Below, piece after piece: positions 8,424-17,000 of a stretch of DNA of 64,000 nucleotides. The translations under genes and the position numbers were made by a program. The stretch's first letter is position 1. Every line of letters starts with the position of its first letter. Source of the stretch: an uncultured Eubacteriales bacterium (lineage in GTDB: Bacteria; Bacillota; Clostridia; Lachnospirales; Lachnospiraceae); contig UQXZ01000006.1 in assembly GCA_900545225.1 (NCBI GenBank), forward strand, positions 1 through 64,000. The letters run 5' to 3'. The notes under the pieces are model-generated. The model was not told the origin of the DNA and did no database searches. It worked only from the letters and a program-made list of their open reading frames with translations.

Positions 8424-11400
8424 TGGCAGGAATTAAAATCAACACGACCACAAAGGTCACTCCGCAGTGCTATGCATATACTACTCCGGGAGTGCCGAAG
8501 CACGACGGCTGGACAAAAATCGGTTTTACGGAGAGGGATGTTGAGACACGTATTAACGAGCAGACGCATACTGTCGGAGTGGAACACAAAACGTGGTGGC
8601 ATCTGCGTGCCGCTTATATGACAGAACCATTCGGTACGTTTACGGACAAAGACTTTCATGCGTATCTTAAGAAACTGGGGATTGATCGTGAGAAAGGAAC
8701 GGAGTGGTTCAGGATTGAGCCGAATGCCGCACGTGGAAATTTTGTGGATTTCACACAGAATCATGGCGTGGTATCAGAAAGTGATGCTGATGCAGTGATC
8801 CCGTATAAACTTCGGGATGAACAGAGTGATGCGGTGCAGTCTGCGTATGATTATTTCAAGTCCCATGAGAAGGGCGAATTCTTGTGGAATTGCAAGCCGC
8901 GGTTTGGAAAAACGCTCTCTGCGTATGACCTCTGCAGACGGCTTGCGGTTACCAATGTTCTTATTGTGACCAATCGCCCGGCAATTGCCAATTCATGGTA
9001 TCAGGATTACGAGACATTTTTTGGCCCGCAGTCCGGATACCTTTTTGTCAGCACAGTAGACGGGATCAAAGACCGGAAATATGTACTTAGCCGTCAGGAG
9101 TATCTGGATAAATTGAGTGCACCCGGAGCCAATATTAAAGGCTGTATCGAATTTGTCAGCCTGCAGGATTTGAAGGGATCCATCTACTTTGGCGGAAGAT
9201 TTGAAAAGCTCTCAGAAGTCAACGCAGAAAAAGGCTTGACTTGGGATATTCTGATTATTGACGAGGCACATGAAGGGGTAGATACCTACAAGACCGATAC
9301 AGCATTTAATCACATCAACCGGAAATACACGCTTCACCTTTCCGGAACGCCGTTTAAAGCTCTGGCCAATGACAAATTTCCCGAAGATGCCATCTATAAC
9401 TGGACCTATGCGGATGAGCAGAAGAAAAAGCGTGACTGGGACAACTCCAGCGAACTGGAAAATCCTTATGAGAATCTGCCACGTCTGTCGCTCTTCACGT
9501 ACCAGATGTCTGACATTATCCGAGACAAGGTGCGGCAGGGAATCGAGCTTGCGGATAACGATATTGAAGAGTATGCATTCGATTTGAATGAATTTTTCAA
9601 AACAAATGAGTCCGGGAAGTTTGTCCATGACGCGGATGTAGACAAGTTTCTTGATGCACTGACGACCCAGGATAAGTTCCCATTCTCCACGCCGGAGCTT
9701 AGAAATGAGTTGAAGCACACGTTCTGGCTTTTAAATCGCGTGGCAAGTGCAAAGGCGCTTGCAAAGAAGCTGGAGCTGCATCCGGTTTTCAAAGACTATG
9801 AAGTGATTCTCGCGGCTGGCGACGGGAAGCTCGACGATGACGACGAAAATGAAAAGTCTTTTGACAAGGTGACGAAGGCCATCAAGACCTATGACAAAAC
9901 CATTACCTTGTCCGTCGGACAGCTTACAACCGGCGTGACGATTCCTGAATGGACGGCGGTTATGATGCTTTCCAATATGTCAAGTCCGTCTCTCTATATG
10001 CAGGCAGCTTTCCGTGCACAGAATCCGTGCCTTTTTACAGACGGTCAGGGAAATACTTATCGTAAGAAGAATTCCTATGTCTTCGACTTTGATCCGGCAA
10101 GAACGTTGACGATTTTTGAAAAATTTGCAAACGACCTTATTCCGGAAACTTCCGGTGACAAGGGCGGCTTTGACCGGCGTAAGGAACATGTACGAGAGCT
10201 TTTGAATTTCTTTCCGGTATACGGAGAAGACGATCGGGGTTCCATGATTGAACTGGATGCAGAGTCTGTACTTACGGTTCCGCGTCATATTCACGCAAAG
10301 GAAGTTGTAGAGCGCAGATTTATGTCTAATTTCCTGTTTACCAATATTTCAGGTATCTTCGGAGCACCGAAAGAAATTATTGATATTATCAATAATATGC
10401 AGGCATTGGAGGAACCGAAAAAGCTGAATCCGGTAAAGGTGGATGAGTACACAACAGCTGACCTTAAATTAAATGACAACGGAGATGTTGAGATTCCGCA
10501 TGATATGGTAATCGGTACAGCCGCCGATTTTTTTGGGGATAAAGTCTACAGTGATGTGGATAATCGGCTTACACAGGCAGTCTCTGACATTAAAGAACAG
10601 TATGGCAAAAATCCTGATTCGAAGCGGGATGAACTTGCTGAATTACGTGAAAGCTTTTCAAAGCCAATCGCAGGTACGCTGATTGAAACCGCTCGGCAGC
10701 AATACGGCAGTGAATTAAGGAAATCAACGCAAAATCATTTGGAGCGTAAAATTCAGGAGACAACGGATATTGTTGTAGATCGTGAGTACGGTAATTATAA
10801 AATCCGTAATAATCAACTTGAAAATGAACGGAATGATAAAATTTCAGAGGCTCAGAAGTCAGGAGCATCCATGTCGGATATTTCTCGTTTGGATGAGGAA
10901 TATGAAAAACGAAGAAGTGAAGGCTATAAACAGATGGTGGAGAATATCCATAAGAAGCTGAACAGTGAAGATACCGTCAAAAAAGCTGCTGAAATAATTG
11001 TTGAAACAGTTGAAACAGAAAAGCTGAATAATGAAAAAGACTCCATTGAGGGAAATATTCGTGATCACCTGCGCGGATTCTCTCGTACCATCCCGGCATT
11101 CTTAATGGCTTATGGCGATGAAAATACTACACTATCAAATTTTGATTCCATGGTACCGGCAGAAGTTTTTTGGGAAGTTACTGTGAATCCTCAGAATGGG
11201 GTAGGCGTGTCTCTTGACCAGTTTCGGATGTTGCGTGACGGCGGATATTATTATCAGAAAGATTCTGACGGAAATGAAATTCGGGATAATGCCCATAAAA
11301 AACACTTTAATGGACATCTGTTTGATGAAGTTGTGTTTAACGATGCTGTCGGAGAATTTATGAAAAAGCGTAGAGAACTTGCGGATTATTTTGAAGAATC

Positions 11401-11836
11401 AGTCAAAGGGGATATTTTTGACTATATACCGCCGCAGAGAACAAATCAGATTTTTACACCGAAACATATCGTAAAGGATATGGTGAATAGTCTGGAGAAA
11501 GAGAATCCCGGCTGTTTTGATAATCCGGATGCTACCTTTGCCGATCTTTATATGAAATCAGGTATGTACATAACGGAAATTGTTACACGCCTTTATCAGA
11601 GCAGGCGCATGAAAGAACTTTTCCCAAATGATGCAGAGCGCCTGAATCATATTTTCGCGAAACAGGTATATGGCTGTGCGCCGACAGAAATAATCTACAG
11701 AATCTGTTTAAGATATATCCTTGGATTCAGCGATGAGATACATATTGAGAAGAACAATATTAAACTCCTTGACACTTTACAATTTGCTAAGAATGGAACG
11801 TTAGAGCAGGAACTTAAGAAAGTATTTAACCTGTGA
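8423..11836 (+). CDS. GIY-YIG-like / SF2 helicase / methyltransferase-half fusion protein
   Basis: 1137 residues. Residues about 15-90 look like a T5orf172 (GIY-YIG-type) domain: YAYTTPGVPK, then WTKIGFTERDVETRINEQ. Residues 140-540 form a superfamily 2 motor: Walker A KPRFGKT (K163), DEAH at 280-283, SGTP at 307-310, QAAFRAQNP near 527. Next comes a long, partly coiled-coil middle (about 690-880). Residues 1005-1137 resemble a methyltransferase N-half (NQIFTPKHIVKDM, DLYMKSGMYITEI, VYGCAPTEI) without an NPPY motif. It probably provides ATP-driven DNA translocation and maybe cleavage for the locus. It is the last gene of the operon; no strong terminator follows. Confidence 0.82.
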   Translation: MAGIKINTTTKVTPQCYAYTTPGVPKHDGWTKIGFTERDVETRINEQTHTVGVEHKTWWHLRAAYMTEPFGTFTDKDFHAYLKKLGIDREKGTEWFRIEPNAARGNFVDFTQNHGVVSESDADAVIPYKLRDEQSDAVQSAYDYFKSHEKGEFLWNCKPRFGKTLSAYDLCRRLAVTNVLIVTNRPAIANSWYQDYETFFGPQSGYLFVSTVDGIKDRKYVLSRQEYLDKLSAPGANIKGCIEFVSLQDLKGSIYFGGRFEKLSEVNAEKGLTWDILIIDEAHEGVDTYKTDTAFNHINRKYTLHLSGTPFKALANDKFPEDAIYNWTYADEQKKKRDWDNSSELENPYENLPRLSLFTYQMSDIIRDKVRQGIELADNDIEEYAFDLNEFFKTNESGKFVHDADVDKFLDALTTQDKFPFSTPELRNELKHTFWLLNRVASAKALAKKLELHPVFKDYEVILAAGDGKLDDDDENEKSFDKVTKAIKTYDKTITLSVGQLTTGVTIPEWTAVMMLSNMSSPSLYMQAAFRAQNPCLFTDGQGNTYRKKNSYVFDFDPARTLTIFEKFANDLIPETSGDKGGFDRRKEHVRELLNFFPVYGEDDRGSMIELDAESVLTVPRHIHAKEVVERRFMSNFLFTNISGIFGAPKEIIDIINNMQALEEPKKLNPVKVDEYTTADLKLNDNGDVEIPHDMVIGTAADFFGDKVYSDVDNRLTQAVSDIKEQYGKNPDSKRDELAELRESFSKPIAGTLIETARQQYGSELRKSTQNHLERKIQETTDIVVDREYGNYKIRNNQLENERNDKISEAQKSGASMSDISRLDEEYEKRRSEGYKQMVENIHKKLNSEDTVKKAAEIIVETVETEKLNNEKDSIEGNIRDHLRGFSRTIPAFLMAYGDENTTLSNFDSMVPAEVFWEVTVNPQNGVGVSLDQFRMLRDGGYYYQKDSDGNEIRDNAHKKHFNGHLFDEVVFNDAVGEFMKKRRELADYFEESVKGDIFDYIPPQRTNQIFTPKHIVKDMVNSLEKENPGCFDNPDATFADLYMKSGMYITEIVTRLYQSRRMKELFPNDAERLNHIFAKQVYGCAPTEIIYRICLRYILGFSDEIHIEKNNIKLLDTLQFAKNGTLEQELKKVFNL

Positions 11837-11975
11837 TATCCGGATTGTAAACTGGCCAAGTTCACAATTAAGCCGGAATATTATCGTCAGTTGATGAATG
11901 TAAAATACGGTGTACATTTCGAGTGTATAAGATATGGCAGTAAGATAAAAGGCTTACGGAAAGGATTATTAATTT

Positions 11976-12455
11976 ATGTTTAGACTCATGAGAAGGATAA
12001 AACAACAGGTTTCCGACGAAGAGTGCATAAGAATCTTAAAGGAAGAAAAAAGAGCGGCATTATCGGTAATCGGTGATGACGGATATCCTTATACCGTACC
12101 GATTGATTTCTATTATGATGAGTCGGACGGACGAATCTATCTGCATTGTGCAAAGACCGGACATAAGATTGATGCAATTAAAAAATGCGACAAGGTGTGC
12201 TTTACTGTATGGAATCAGGGTTATAAAACCGAAGGAAACTGGGAATGGAACGTTACCAGTGTTATTGTGTTCGGGAGAGTTCGATTTATTGACGACAGGA
12301 GCTTTTGGGAAGATAAACTGAGAAAATTAACCGAGAAGTACTATCCGTCCGCAGAAGCGGTTGAAGCTGCAATGCATATTCCGTCGGTTAATGTTGTTCA
12401 AATGATGGCAATCGATATTGAGCACATGACCGGTAAACTCGTAAATGAAAAATAA
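11976..12455 (+). CDS. Pyridoxamine 5'-phosphate oxidase-like (Nim-type) flavoprotein
   Basis: 159 residues with a split-barrel FMN-binding fold. RAALSVIGDDGYPYTVPIDF is the first strand pair and IYLHCAKTGHKIDAIKK is the typical FMN-contact segment. Members bind FMN or F420 and include nitroimidazole-resistance (Nim) reductases; most have no proven substrate. ATG 11976 follows GGAAAGGATT. It is probably transcribed alone. Confidence 0.82.
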   Translation: MFRLMRRIKQQVSDEECIRILKEEKRAALSVIGDDGYPYTVPIDFYYDESDGRIYLHCAKTGHKIDAIKKCDKVCFTVWNQGYKTEGNWEWNVTSVIVFGRVRFIDDRSFWEDKLRKLTEKYYPSAEAVEAAMHIPSVNVVQMMAIDIEHMTGKLVNEK

Positions 12456-12580
12456 ATATCATTATGGTTAAGATTTAAAATATAATGAAGTAATGTATAT
12501 CCGGCCGTAAATTAAAGGAATAAATCTGCATGTATGCACGAAGGTATTTATATTTAAATCATGTATTAAAGGTAAAGAAA

Positions 12581-12841
12581 ATGATCAAATATTATTTGAT
12601 AAAGAATAAGCTTCTTGTTAAAGGTGATGTACTGAGCCCAAAAGGCGGATTGGTCGAAAATGCATTTGTTTACAGGGACGGTAATTGGCAAGAGGTGAAC
12701 CCCGATATAATAAATGACAGAATAATCGGTTTCGATCCGTTTGACGACAGTATTTACGGTATGGGAAATGCTGAAATTATGGATGAACTTCAGGAAATAA
12801 GTGAAGAAGAAGCGAATAATCTTATTAAAGGAAGGGAATAA
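12581..12841 (+). CDS. Small conserved hypothetical protein
   Basis: 86 residues from ATG 12581 (MIKYYLIKNKLLVKG...). An in-frame ATG at 12530 with AAAGGA upstream would add 17 residues; I prefer 12581 because the sequence from there resembles related short proteins. It contains GFDPFDDSIYGMGNAEIMDELQEIS, an acidic C-terminal half, and no membrane segment. Its stop overlaps the niaR start by 1 nt, so the two should be co-translated. I do not recognise a function. Confidence 0.6.
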   Translation: MIKYYLIKNKLLVKGDVLSPKGGLVENAFVYRDGNWQEVNPDIINDRIIGFDPFDDSIYGMGNAEIMDELQEISEEEANNLIKGRE

Positions 12842-13356
12842 TGAGCAACAGAAAAATCGTTATTTTAGAGATGTTAAATAAAGCAGACGGGCCGATATCC
12901 GCCTCTGACATGGCAAGGCAATTTAATGTAAGCAGGCAGAGCATTGTGGGTGACATTGCGCTGTTGAGGGCATCGGGAACCGACATTACCGCAACATCAA
13001 GAGGATATGTTCTTACGGAGAAAATGTTTGAAGACCACATATATGTGGGAACACTGGTATGTGACCACGGAGACGATCGTTTGGAAGAGGAATTGTATAC
13101 GATTGTTGACATGGGGGGAGTGGTAATGGATGTAAGCATAGAGCATGCCATATACGGGGAACTTACGGGCAGGTTGGAATTATCATCCAGATATGATGTG
13201 GATATGTATTTAAAAAAGGTTTCAGAAAACAAAAGCGCAGCGCCCATAAGCAGACTTACGGGCGGAAAACATATGCATCGCATAGGATGCAAAAGCAGGG
13301 AAATATTTGACCGCATTAATAAGAAATTGTGCGATGCGGGAATTGCCGTAATGTAA
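12841..13356 (+). CDS. niaR: NiaR-type transcriptional repressor of NAD precursor genes
   Basis: 171 residues. An N-terminal HTH_11 winged helix (about 1-58, SASDMARQFNVSRQSIVGDI) is followed by a 3H domain with its histidines in VCDHGDD, EHAIYGEL and GKHMHRI, which bind a metal and sense nicotinic acid. NiaR proteins repress niacin uptake and salvage genes. The next gene is a nicotinamidase-like hydrolase, and a perfect 10-bp inverted repeat overlaps its promoter, so autogenous or local control is likely. Confidence 0.88.
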   Translation: MSNRKIVILEMLNKADGPISASDMARQFNVSRQSIVGDIALLRASGTDITATSRGYVLTEKMFEDHIYVGTLVCDHGDDRLEEELYTIVDMGGVVMDVSIEHAIYGELTGRLELSSRYDVDMYLKKVSENKSAAPISRLTGGKHMHRIGCKSREIFDRINKKLCDAGIAVM

Positions 13357-13393
13357 ATACATATATTTATAAATATATATGTTAATATATGTC

Positions 13394-13431
13394 TTGACAC
13401 ATAACTGTCATATGCTAAACTATATGACAGT
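13394..13431 (+). promoter_or_regulatory. Promoter of the nicotinamidase gene with overlapping inverted repeat
   Basis: A -35 TTGACA (13394-13399) and -10 TAAACT (13416-13421) are 16 nt apart. A perfect inverted repeat, ACTGTCATAT (13404-13413) and ATATGACAGT (13422-13431), covers the spacer and -10 and is a good candidate NiaR operator. Confidence 0.65.
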
Positions 13432-13482
13432 ACTATTGTTGTGCCTGTAAAATGGCGTTTATTGCATTACGGAGGTAAATGT

Positions 13483-14028
13483 ATGTCAAAATATGCGGTA
13501 ATTGTTGTGGATATGCTTAATGATTTTGTCACGGGAGTATTGGCTTGCGAAAGAGGCAAGGCCATAGTTCCTGCCGTGGCAGAGCTTTGTAATGCGGCCA
13601 GAGAAAGCGGTATCCCGGTTATTTTTTCAAATGACTGTCATATCAAAGACGTGGACAAAGAATTGGAATTTTGGGGAGATCATGCCATAGCGGGAACAAA
13701 GGGAGCGGAAGTTATACCGGAACTTAATGTATGTGACAGTGATTTTATCGTACCGAAGCGCCATTACAGCGGTTTTTTCGGAACCGACCTGAATGTTCTT
13801 TTAAAGGATCTGGGTGTTGATACCTGTATAATTGCAGGTCTCCATACTCACATGTGCTGCCGCCACACTGCGGCGGATGCATATCAATACGGTTTTGATC
13901 TTGTAATTCCGAGAGAAACCACGGATTCGTTTACCGAAGAAGACTATAATTACGGAATGCGGTATTTTAAAGAAACATACGGAGCAAAGATATGTGACCT
14001 GAAGGATTTGCTTGTTAGTTTACGATAA
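13483..14028 (+). CDS. pncA: Cysteine hydrolase, probable nicotinamidase
   Basis: 181 residues from ATG 13483, with GGAGGT at 13471-13476. Isochorismatase-like fold: catalytic Asp in VVDMLNDF, Lys in VPKRHYSGF and Cys in GLHTHMCCRHTA. The metal-site segment NDCHIKDVDKE plus WGDHAIAGT matches nicotinamidases, which convert nicotinamide to nicotinate for NAD salvage. Placement behind niaR supports this. Other amidohydrolases share the fold, so the substrate is not certain. Confidence 0.82.
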   Translation: MSKYAVIVVDMLNDFVTGVLACERGKAIVPAVAELCNAARESGIPVIFSNDCHIKDVDKELEFWGDHAIAGTKGAEVIPELNVCDSDFIVPKRHYSGFFGTDLNVLLKDLGVDTCIIAGLHTHMCCRHTAADAYQYGFDLVIPRETTDSFTEEDYNYGMRYFKETYGAKICDLKDLLVSLR

Positions 14029-14046
14029 AAATATTTTGTTATATAT

Positions 14047-14072
14047 GGGGCGCCCGTCGATTCGGGCGCCCC
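14047..14072 (+). terminator. GC-rich hairpin after pncA
   Basis: Perfect 10-bp arms GGGGCGCCCG / CGGGCGCCCC with a 6-nt loop. The following GTGTTGTTGT is only moderately T-rich. Confidence 0.65.
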
Positions 14073-14134
14073 GTGTTGTTGTCGATATTTTACGGCAAGA
14101 AGATGAATAAAACTTAATAATGTATTATGCACAG

Positions 14135-14173
14135 TGAACTACTCCGACTTCTATAAGTCGGAGTAGTTCACAT
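14135..14173. repeat. Right copy of the bracketing repeat, full palindrome
   Basis: A perfect 16-bp inverted repeat (arms 14135-14150 and 14155-14170, loop CTAT). The stretch 14142-14173 is identical to 26-57. This copy keeps both outer arms, so it may be the intact form. Confidence 0.75.
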
Positions 14174-14212
14174 GAATAGAAAAATTTATACATTTTAGTA
14201 TATAATAATTCT

Positions 14213-14251
14213 CAAAAAACGCAGGGATGAAACCAATCCATGTGTTTTTTG
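14213..14251 (+). other. Strong hairpin upstream of radC
   Basis: CAAAAAACGCAGGGAT (14213-14228) pairs with 14236-14251 at 15 of 16 positions, including one G-T pair, around a 7-nt loop. It starts just after a TATAATAATT box (14201-14210). It may be a terminator, an RNA leader or the end of a short RNA. Confidence 0.5.
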
Positions 14252-14386
14252 AATTGAGTAATTTTATTTTTGCTTCATATCTTATCTATACTTAACTGTA
14301 ATTTAATATTTATAATATAAATACATATGATATAATTTTATATTGTTTATTAAGCTTTATTTCTGCCCGAGAAAAAGGAGCAATAA

Positions 14387-15076
14387 GTGAACAATGAGAT
14401 TAATTTATATGACATTAATCCACGCCCATATGAAAAAAGTATGAGATATGGGGTTTCTACCTTAAGTGATGCAGAGCTTCTCGCAATTATTTTGAGAACG
14501 GGAACAAAGGGAATGGATGCTACATCTCTGTCATGTGAAGTTCTAAAATCATATGCTGGAAAAGATGGAATAGTTGGCTTATGTAATGTCGGAATCCATG
14601 AACTGATGAAAATAAAGGGAATTGGAAAGGTTAAAGCAATACAGATTCAAGCTATAGTTGAACTTGCAAAAAGATTGTCAAAGGGAAGTATAAGCGAAAG
14701 AAAATCATTTTCGAACCCCAAGTTAATAGCGAATTACTATATGCAAGATATGATGCATCTTGAAGTTGAAAAAGTTTTATTGGTTATGTTGGACAATAAA
14801 TGCAAATTAATATGTGATATGATTGTATCACAAGGCACTGTTAATAGTTCAATAATTTCTCCTAGAGAGATTATTATAGAAGCTTTAAAGCATAGAGCGG
14901 TATTTATTGTTATAATACATAATCATCCTAGCGGTGATCCTACGCCGAGCAATGACGATTATAATTTTACAGACAGGTTGAAGCGTGCTGCAGAAATAGT
15001 TGATATCCCTCTTTTGGATCACATAATTATAGGTAATAACCAATATATAAGTTTAAAAGAAACAGGTAAGTGTTAG
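14387..15076 (+). CDS. radC: RadC family JAB-domain protein
   Basis: 229 residues, GTG start after AAAAAGGAG. Helix-hairpin-helix-like N-terminus (KIKGIGKVKAIQIQA) and a C-terminal JAB/MPN+ metalloprotease-like domain with HNHPSGDPTPSNDD and an upstream Glu (REIIIEALKHR), the zinc-site signature. The biochemical role is unsettled despite the name. It is followed by mreB 19 nt later, the common Firmicutes arrangement. Confidence 0.92.
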   Translation: MNNEINLYDINPRPYEKSMRYGVSTLSDAELLAIILRTGTKGMDATSLSCEVLKSYAGKDGIVGLCNVGIHELMKIKGIGKVKAIQIQAIVELAKRLSKGSISERKSFSNPKLIANYYMQDMMHLEVEKVLLVMLDNKCKLICDMIVSQGTVNSSIISPREIIIEALKHRAVFIVIIHNHPSGDPTPSNDDYNFTDRLKRAAEIVDIPLLDHIIIGNNQYISLKETGKC

Positions 15077-15095
15077 TCTTCTGAAAGGAGAAGAA

Positions 15096-16118
15096 ATGGC
15101 TCAAAATATTTACGGTCTCGACATTGGTACAAGTAATTTTAAAATGTGCTGTGACGATACTATTCTTAATGAAAGAAATATTATTGCTTTAAGAAACAAG
15201 GAGATTATTGCATTTGGTGACGAGGCATACGAAATGTATGAGAAATCACCTGTTAATATCAATGTTTCATTCCCAGTTAAATTCGGTGTCATTGCAGATA
15301 TTCAGAATATGCAGACATTGATTTACAAGTTCTATGAGAAAATCAGTGAAACAAAGAAGGCTTCGGGAGCAGCAGATTTCTATATTGCAATACCTACTGA
15401 CGTTACTGAAGTTGAAAAAAGAGCATTTTATGACCTTGTTCTTAAGTCAAAGATTAAGACATCTAATGTATATGTAGTTGATAAGCCTGTTGCAGATGCA
15501 ATTGGTGCAGGACTTGATGTAACTTCATCAAAGGGTATCATGGTTGTTAACATTGGTGCTGAGACTACAGAAATTTCAGTATTATCTCTAGGCGGTATCG
15601 TAATCAGCAGAACAATCAAAATTGGCGGTTCTAAGTTAGATGAAAGTATCATCGCTGCAGTAAGAAAGGAATACAACCTTATCATTGGAAAGAGAACAGC
15701 TGAAAAGTTAAAGATTGAACTTGGAAGTGCTGTGTGCTCAAATGATTCAGAAGAAGTATTCACTGACGGATACGGAAGAAATGTTATTTCAGGACTTCCT
15801 GTAAGTGTTAAGGTTTCATCTAAGGTTATCCAGAGCGCAATCGCAGATCCATTACATCAGATTATGGACTCTGTAAAAGTTATGCTTGAGAGAACTCCAC
15901 CTGAACTTGCAGCAGATATCGTTAAGGATGGTATTTTCCTTACAGGTGGTACATCAAATATCAGCCATCTTGAAGAATTATTTAAGACAGAAACAGGAAT
16001 TGAAGCCAGATTAGTAGAAAATCCACAGGAAAGTATTATCAGAGGATTAATGGAAGTTGTTAATAATCCTGCATTTAACAGCCTTGCATATGTGCCTAGA
16101 GATAAGGTTTTTGATTAA
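15096..16118 (+). CDS. mreB: Rod shape-determining protein MreB
   Basis: 340-residue actin-like ATPase. Phosphate 1 loop YGLDIGTSNFKM at the N-terminus, phosphate 2 segment MVVNIGAETTEIS and adenosine loop ILTGGTSNI-type FLTGGTSNISHLEEL. It forms membrane-bound filaments that guide lateral wall synthesis. First gene of mreBCD; mreC starts 19 nt downstream. Confidence 0.95.
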   Translation: MAQNIYGLDIGTSNFKMCCDDTILNERNIIALRNKEIIAFGDEAYEMYEKSPVNINVSFPVKFGVIADIQNMQTLIYKFYEKISETKKASGAADFYIAIPTDVTEVEKRAFYDLVLKSKIKTSNVYVVDKPVADAIGAGLDVTSSKGIMVVNIGAETTEISVLSLGGIVISRTIKIGGSKLDESIIAAVRKEYNLIIGKRTAEKLKIELGSAVCSNDSEEVFTDGYGRNVISGLPVSVKVSSKVIQSAIADPLHQIMDSVKVMLERTPPELAADIVKDGIFLTGGTSNISHLEELFKTETGIEARLVENPQESIIRGLMEVVNNPAFNSLAYVPRDKVFD

Positions 16119-16137
16119 TTGATAAAAGAGTAAATTT

Positions 16138-16992
16138 ATGAAAGACAGGTTTTCAAAGTTTTTTACACCGAAAAGAATTCTTCTTGCAGTAGTTTTCTTC
16201 TGTGTTGTTCTTACGGCAACAAGTTTCTTTACGGATAAGCTTATTACACCATTGAGAAATGCCTTTTCGTATATTGTGGTTCCTATCCAGAACGGTATTA
16301 ATTCAATCGGTTCAGTTCTGGTGGACAATGATAACAAAAAGAAAACCATTGAGGAACTTCAGGCTCAGAACAAGGAACTTGAATCTGAACTTGAATCCTT
16401 AAAGGCGGAAAATGAGGCGTTAAAGGGTGATGAAGATGAACTTTCCACACTTAGAAACTTCTACAGTATGGAAAGTCAGCTTGCTTCATATACAAAGGTG
16501 GGAGCAAGAGTAATCGGTACTACATCAACTAACTGGAACCAGAGCTTTACCATTGATCAGGGAAGCAAAAATGGAATTAAGGTTGATATGAATGTAATAA
16601 CCGACAAAGGACTTGTAGGAATAGTAACTGAAGTTTATGACTCATATTCTGTCGTAACTACAATGATTGCTGACAATTCAAATGTTTCTGCAATGGATGA
16701 ACGTACTAAGGATTTGTGTATTGTTGAGGGAGACATTACACTTATGGATTCGGGGATTGTAAAGCTTAGTCGTATTAAAACCAATGCGCAGATGCAGAGC
16801 GGTGATAAGGTAGTTACAAGTAATATAAGTAGCAAATATCTTCCGGGATTATTAGTAGGATATGTTAAAGACATCACAACGGATGATTCAGGACTGTCAA
16901 AATCAGGAAATCTTATTCCTGCAGCAGATTTCGATCATCTGACAGATGTTATAGTTATTACAACGACTAAAGAACAGCTTACCAACGGATAG
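16138..16992 (+). CDS. mreC: Rod shape-determining protein MreC
   Basis: 284 residues. One N-terminal membrane helix (about 13-31, ILLAVVFFCVVLTATSFF), a coiled coil at about 60-100 (KKTIEELQAQNKELESELES), then the extracellular beta-barrel pair (GLVGIVTEVYDSYSVVTTMI). It couples MreB filaments to the wall synthesis enzymes. Lies between mreB and mreD. Confidence 0.93.
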   Translation: MKDRFSKFFTPKRILLAVVFFCVVLTATSFFTDKLITPLRNAFSYIVVPIQNGINSIGSVLVDNDNKKKTIEELQAQNKELESELESLKAENEALKGDEDELSTLRNFYSMESQLASYTKVGARVIGTTSTNWNQSFTIDQGSKNGIKVDMNVITDKGLVGIVTEVYDSYSVVTTMIADNSNVSAMDERTKDLCIVEGDITLMDSGIVKLSRIKTNAQMQSGDKVVTSNISSKYLPGLLVGYVKDITTDDSGLSKSGNLIPAADFDHLTDVIVITTTKEQLTNG

Positions 16993-17000
16993 GAGATTAT

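Larger units (their letters stand above)
14029..14386. other. Intergenic boundary between accessory region and radC block
   Basis: It holds the pncA terminator, the right copy of the long repeat, a second hairpin (14213-14251) and AT-rich sequence with possible radC promoter elements (for example TATAAT-like 14333-14340). No gene is seen. Confidence 0.6.

Noticed and set aside
9212..9718. Antisense frames within the helicase gene
   Set aside because: Shadows of the helicase coding sequence, without a ribosome binding site or a recognisable protein.
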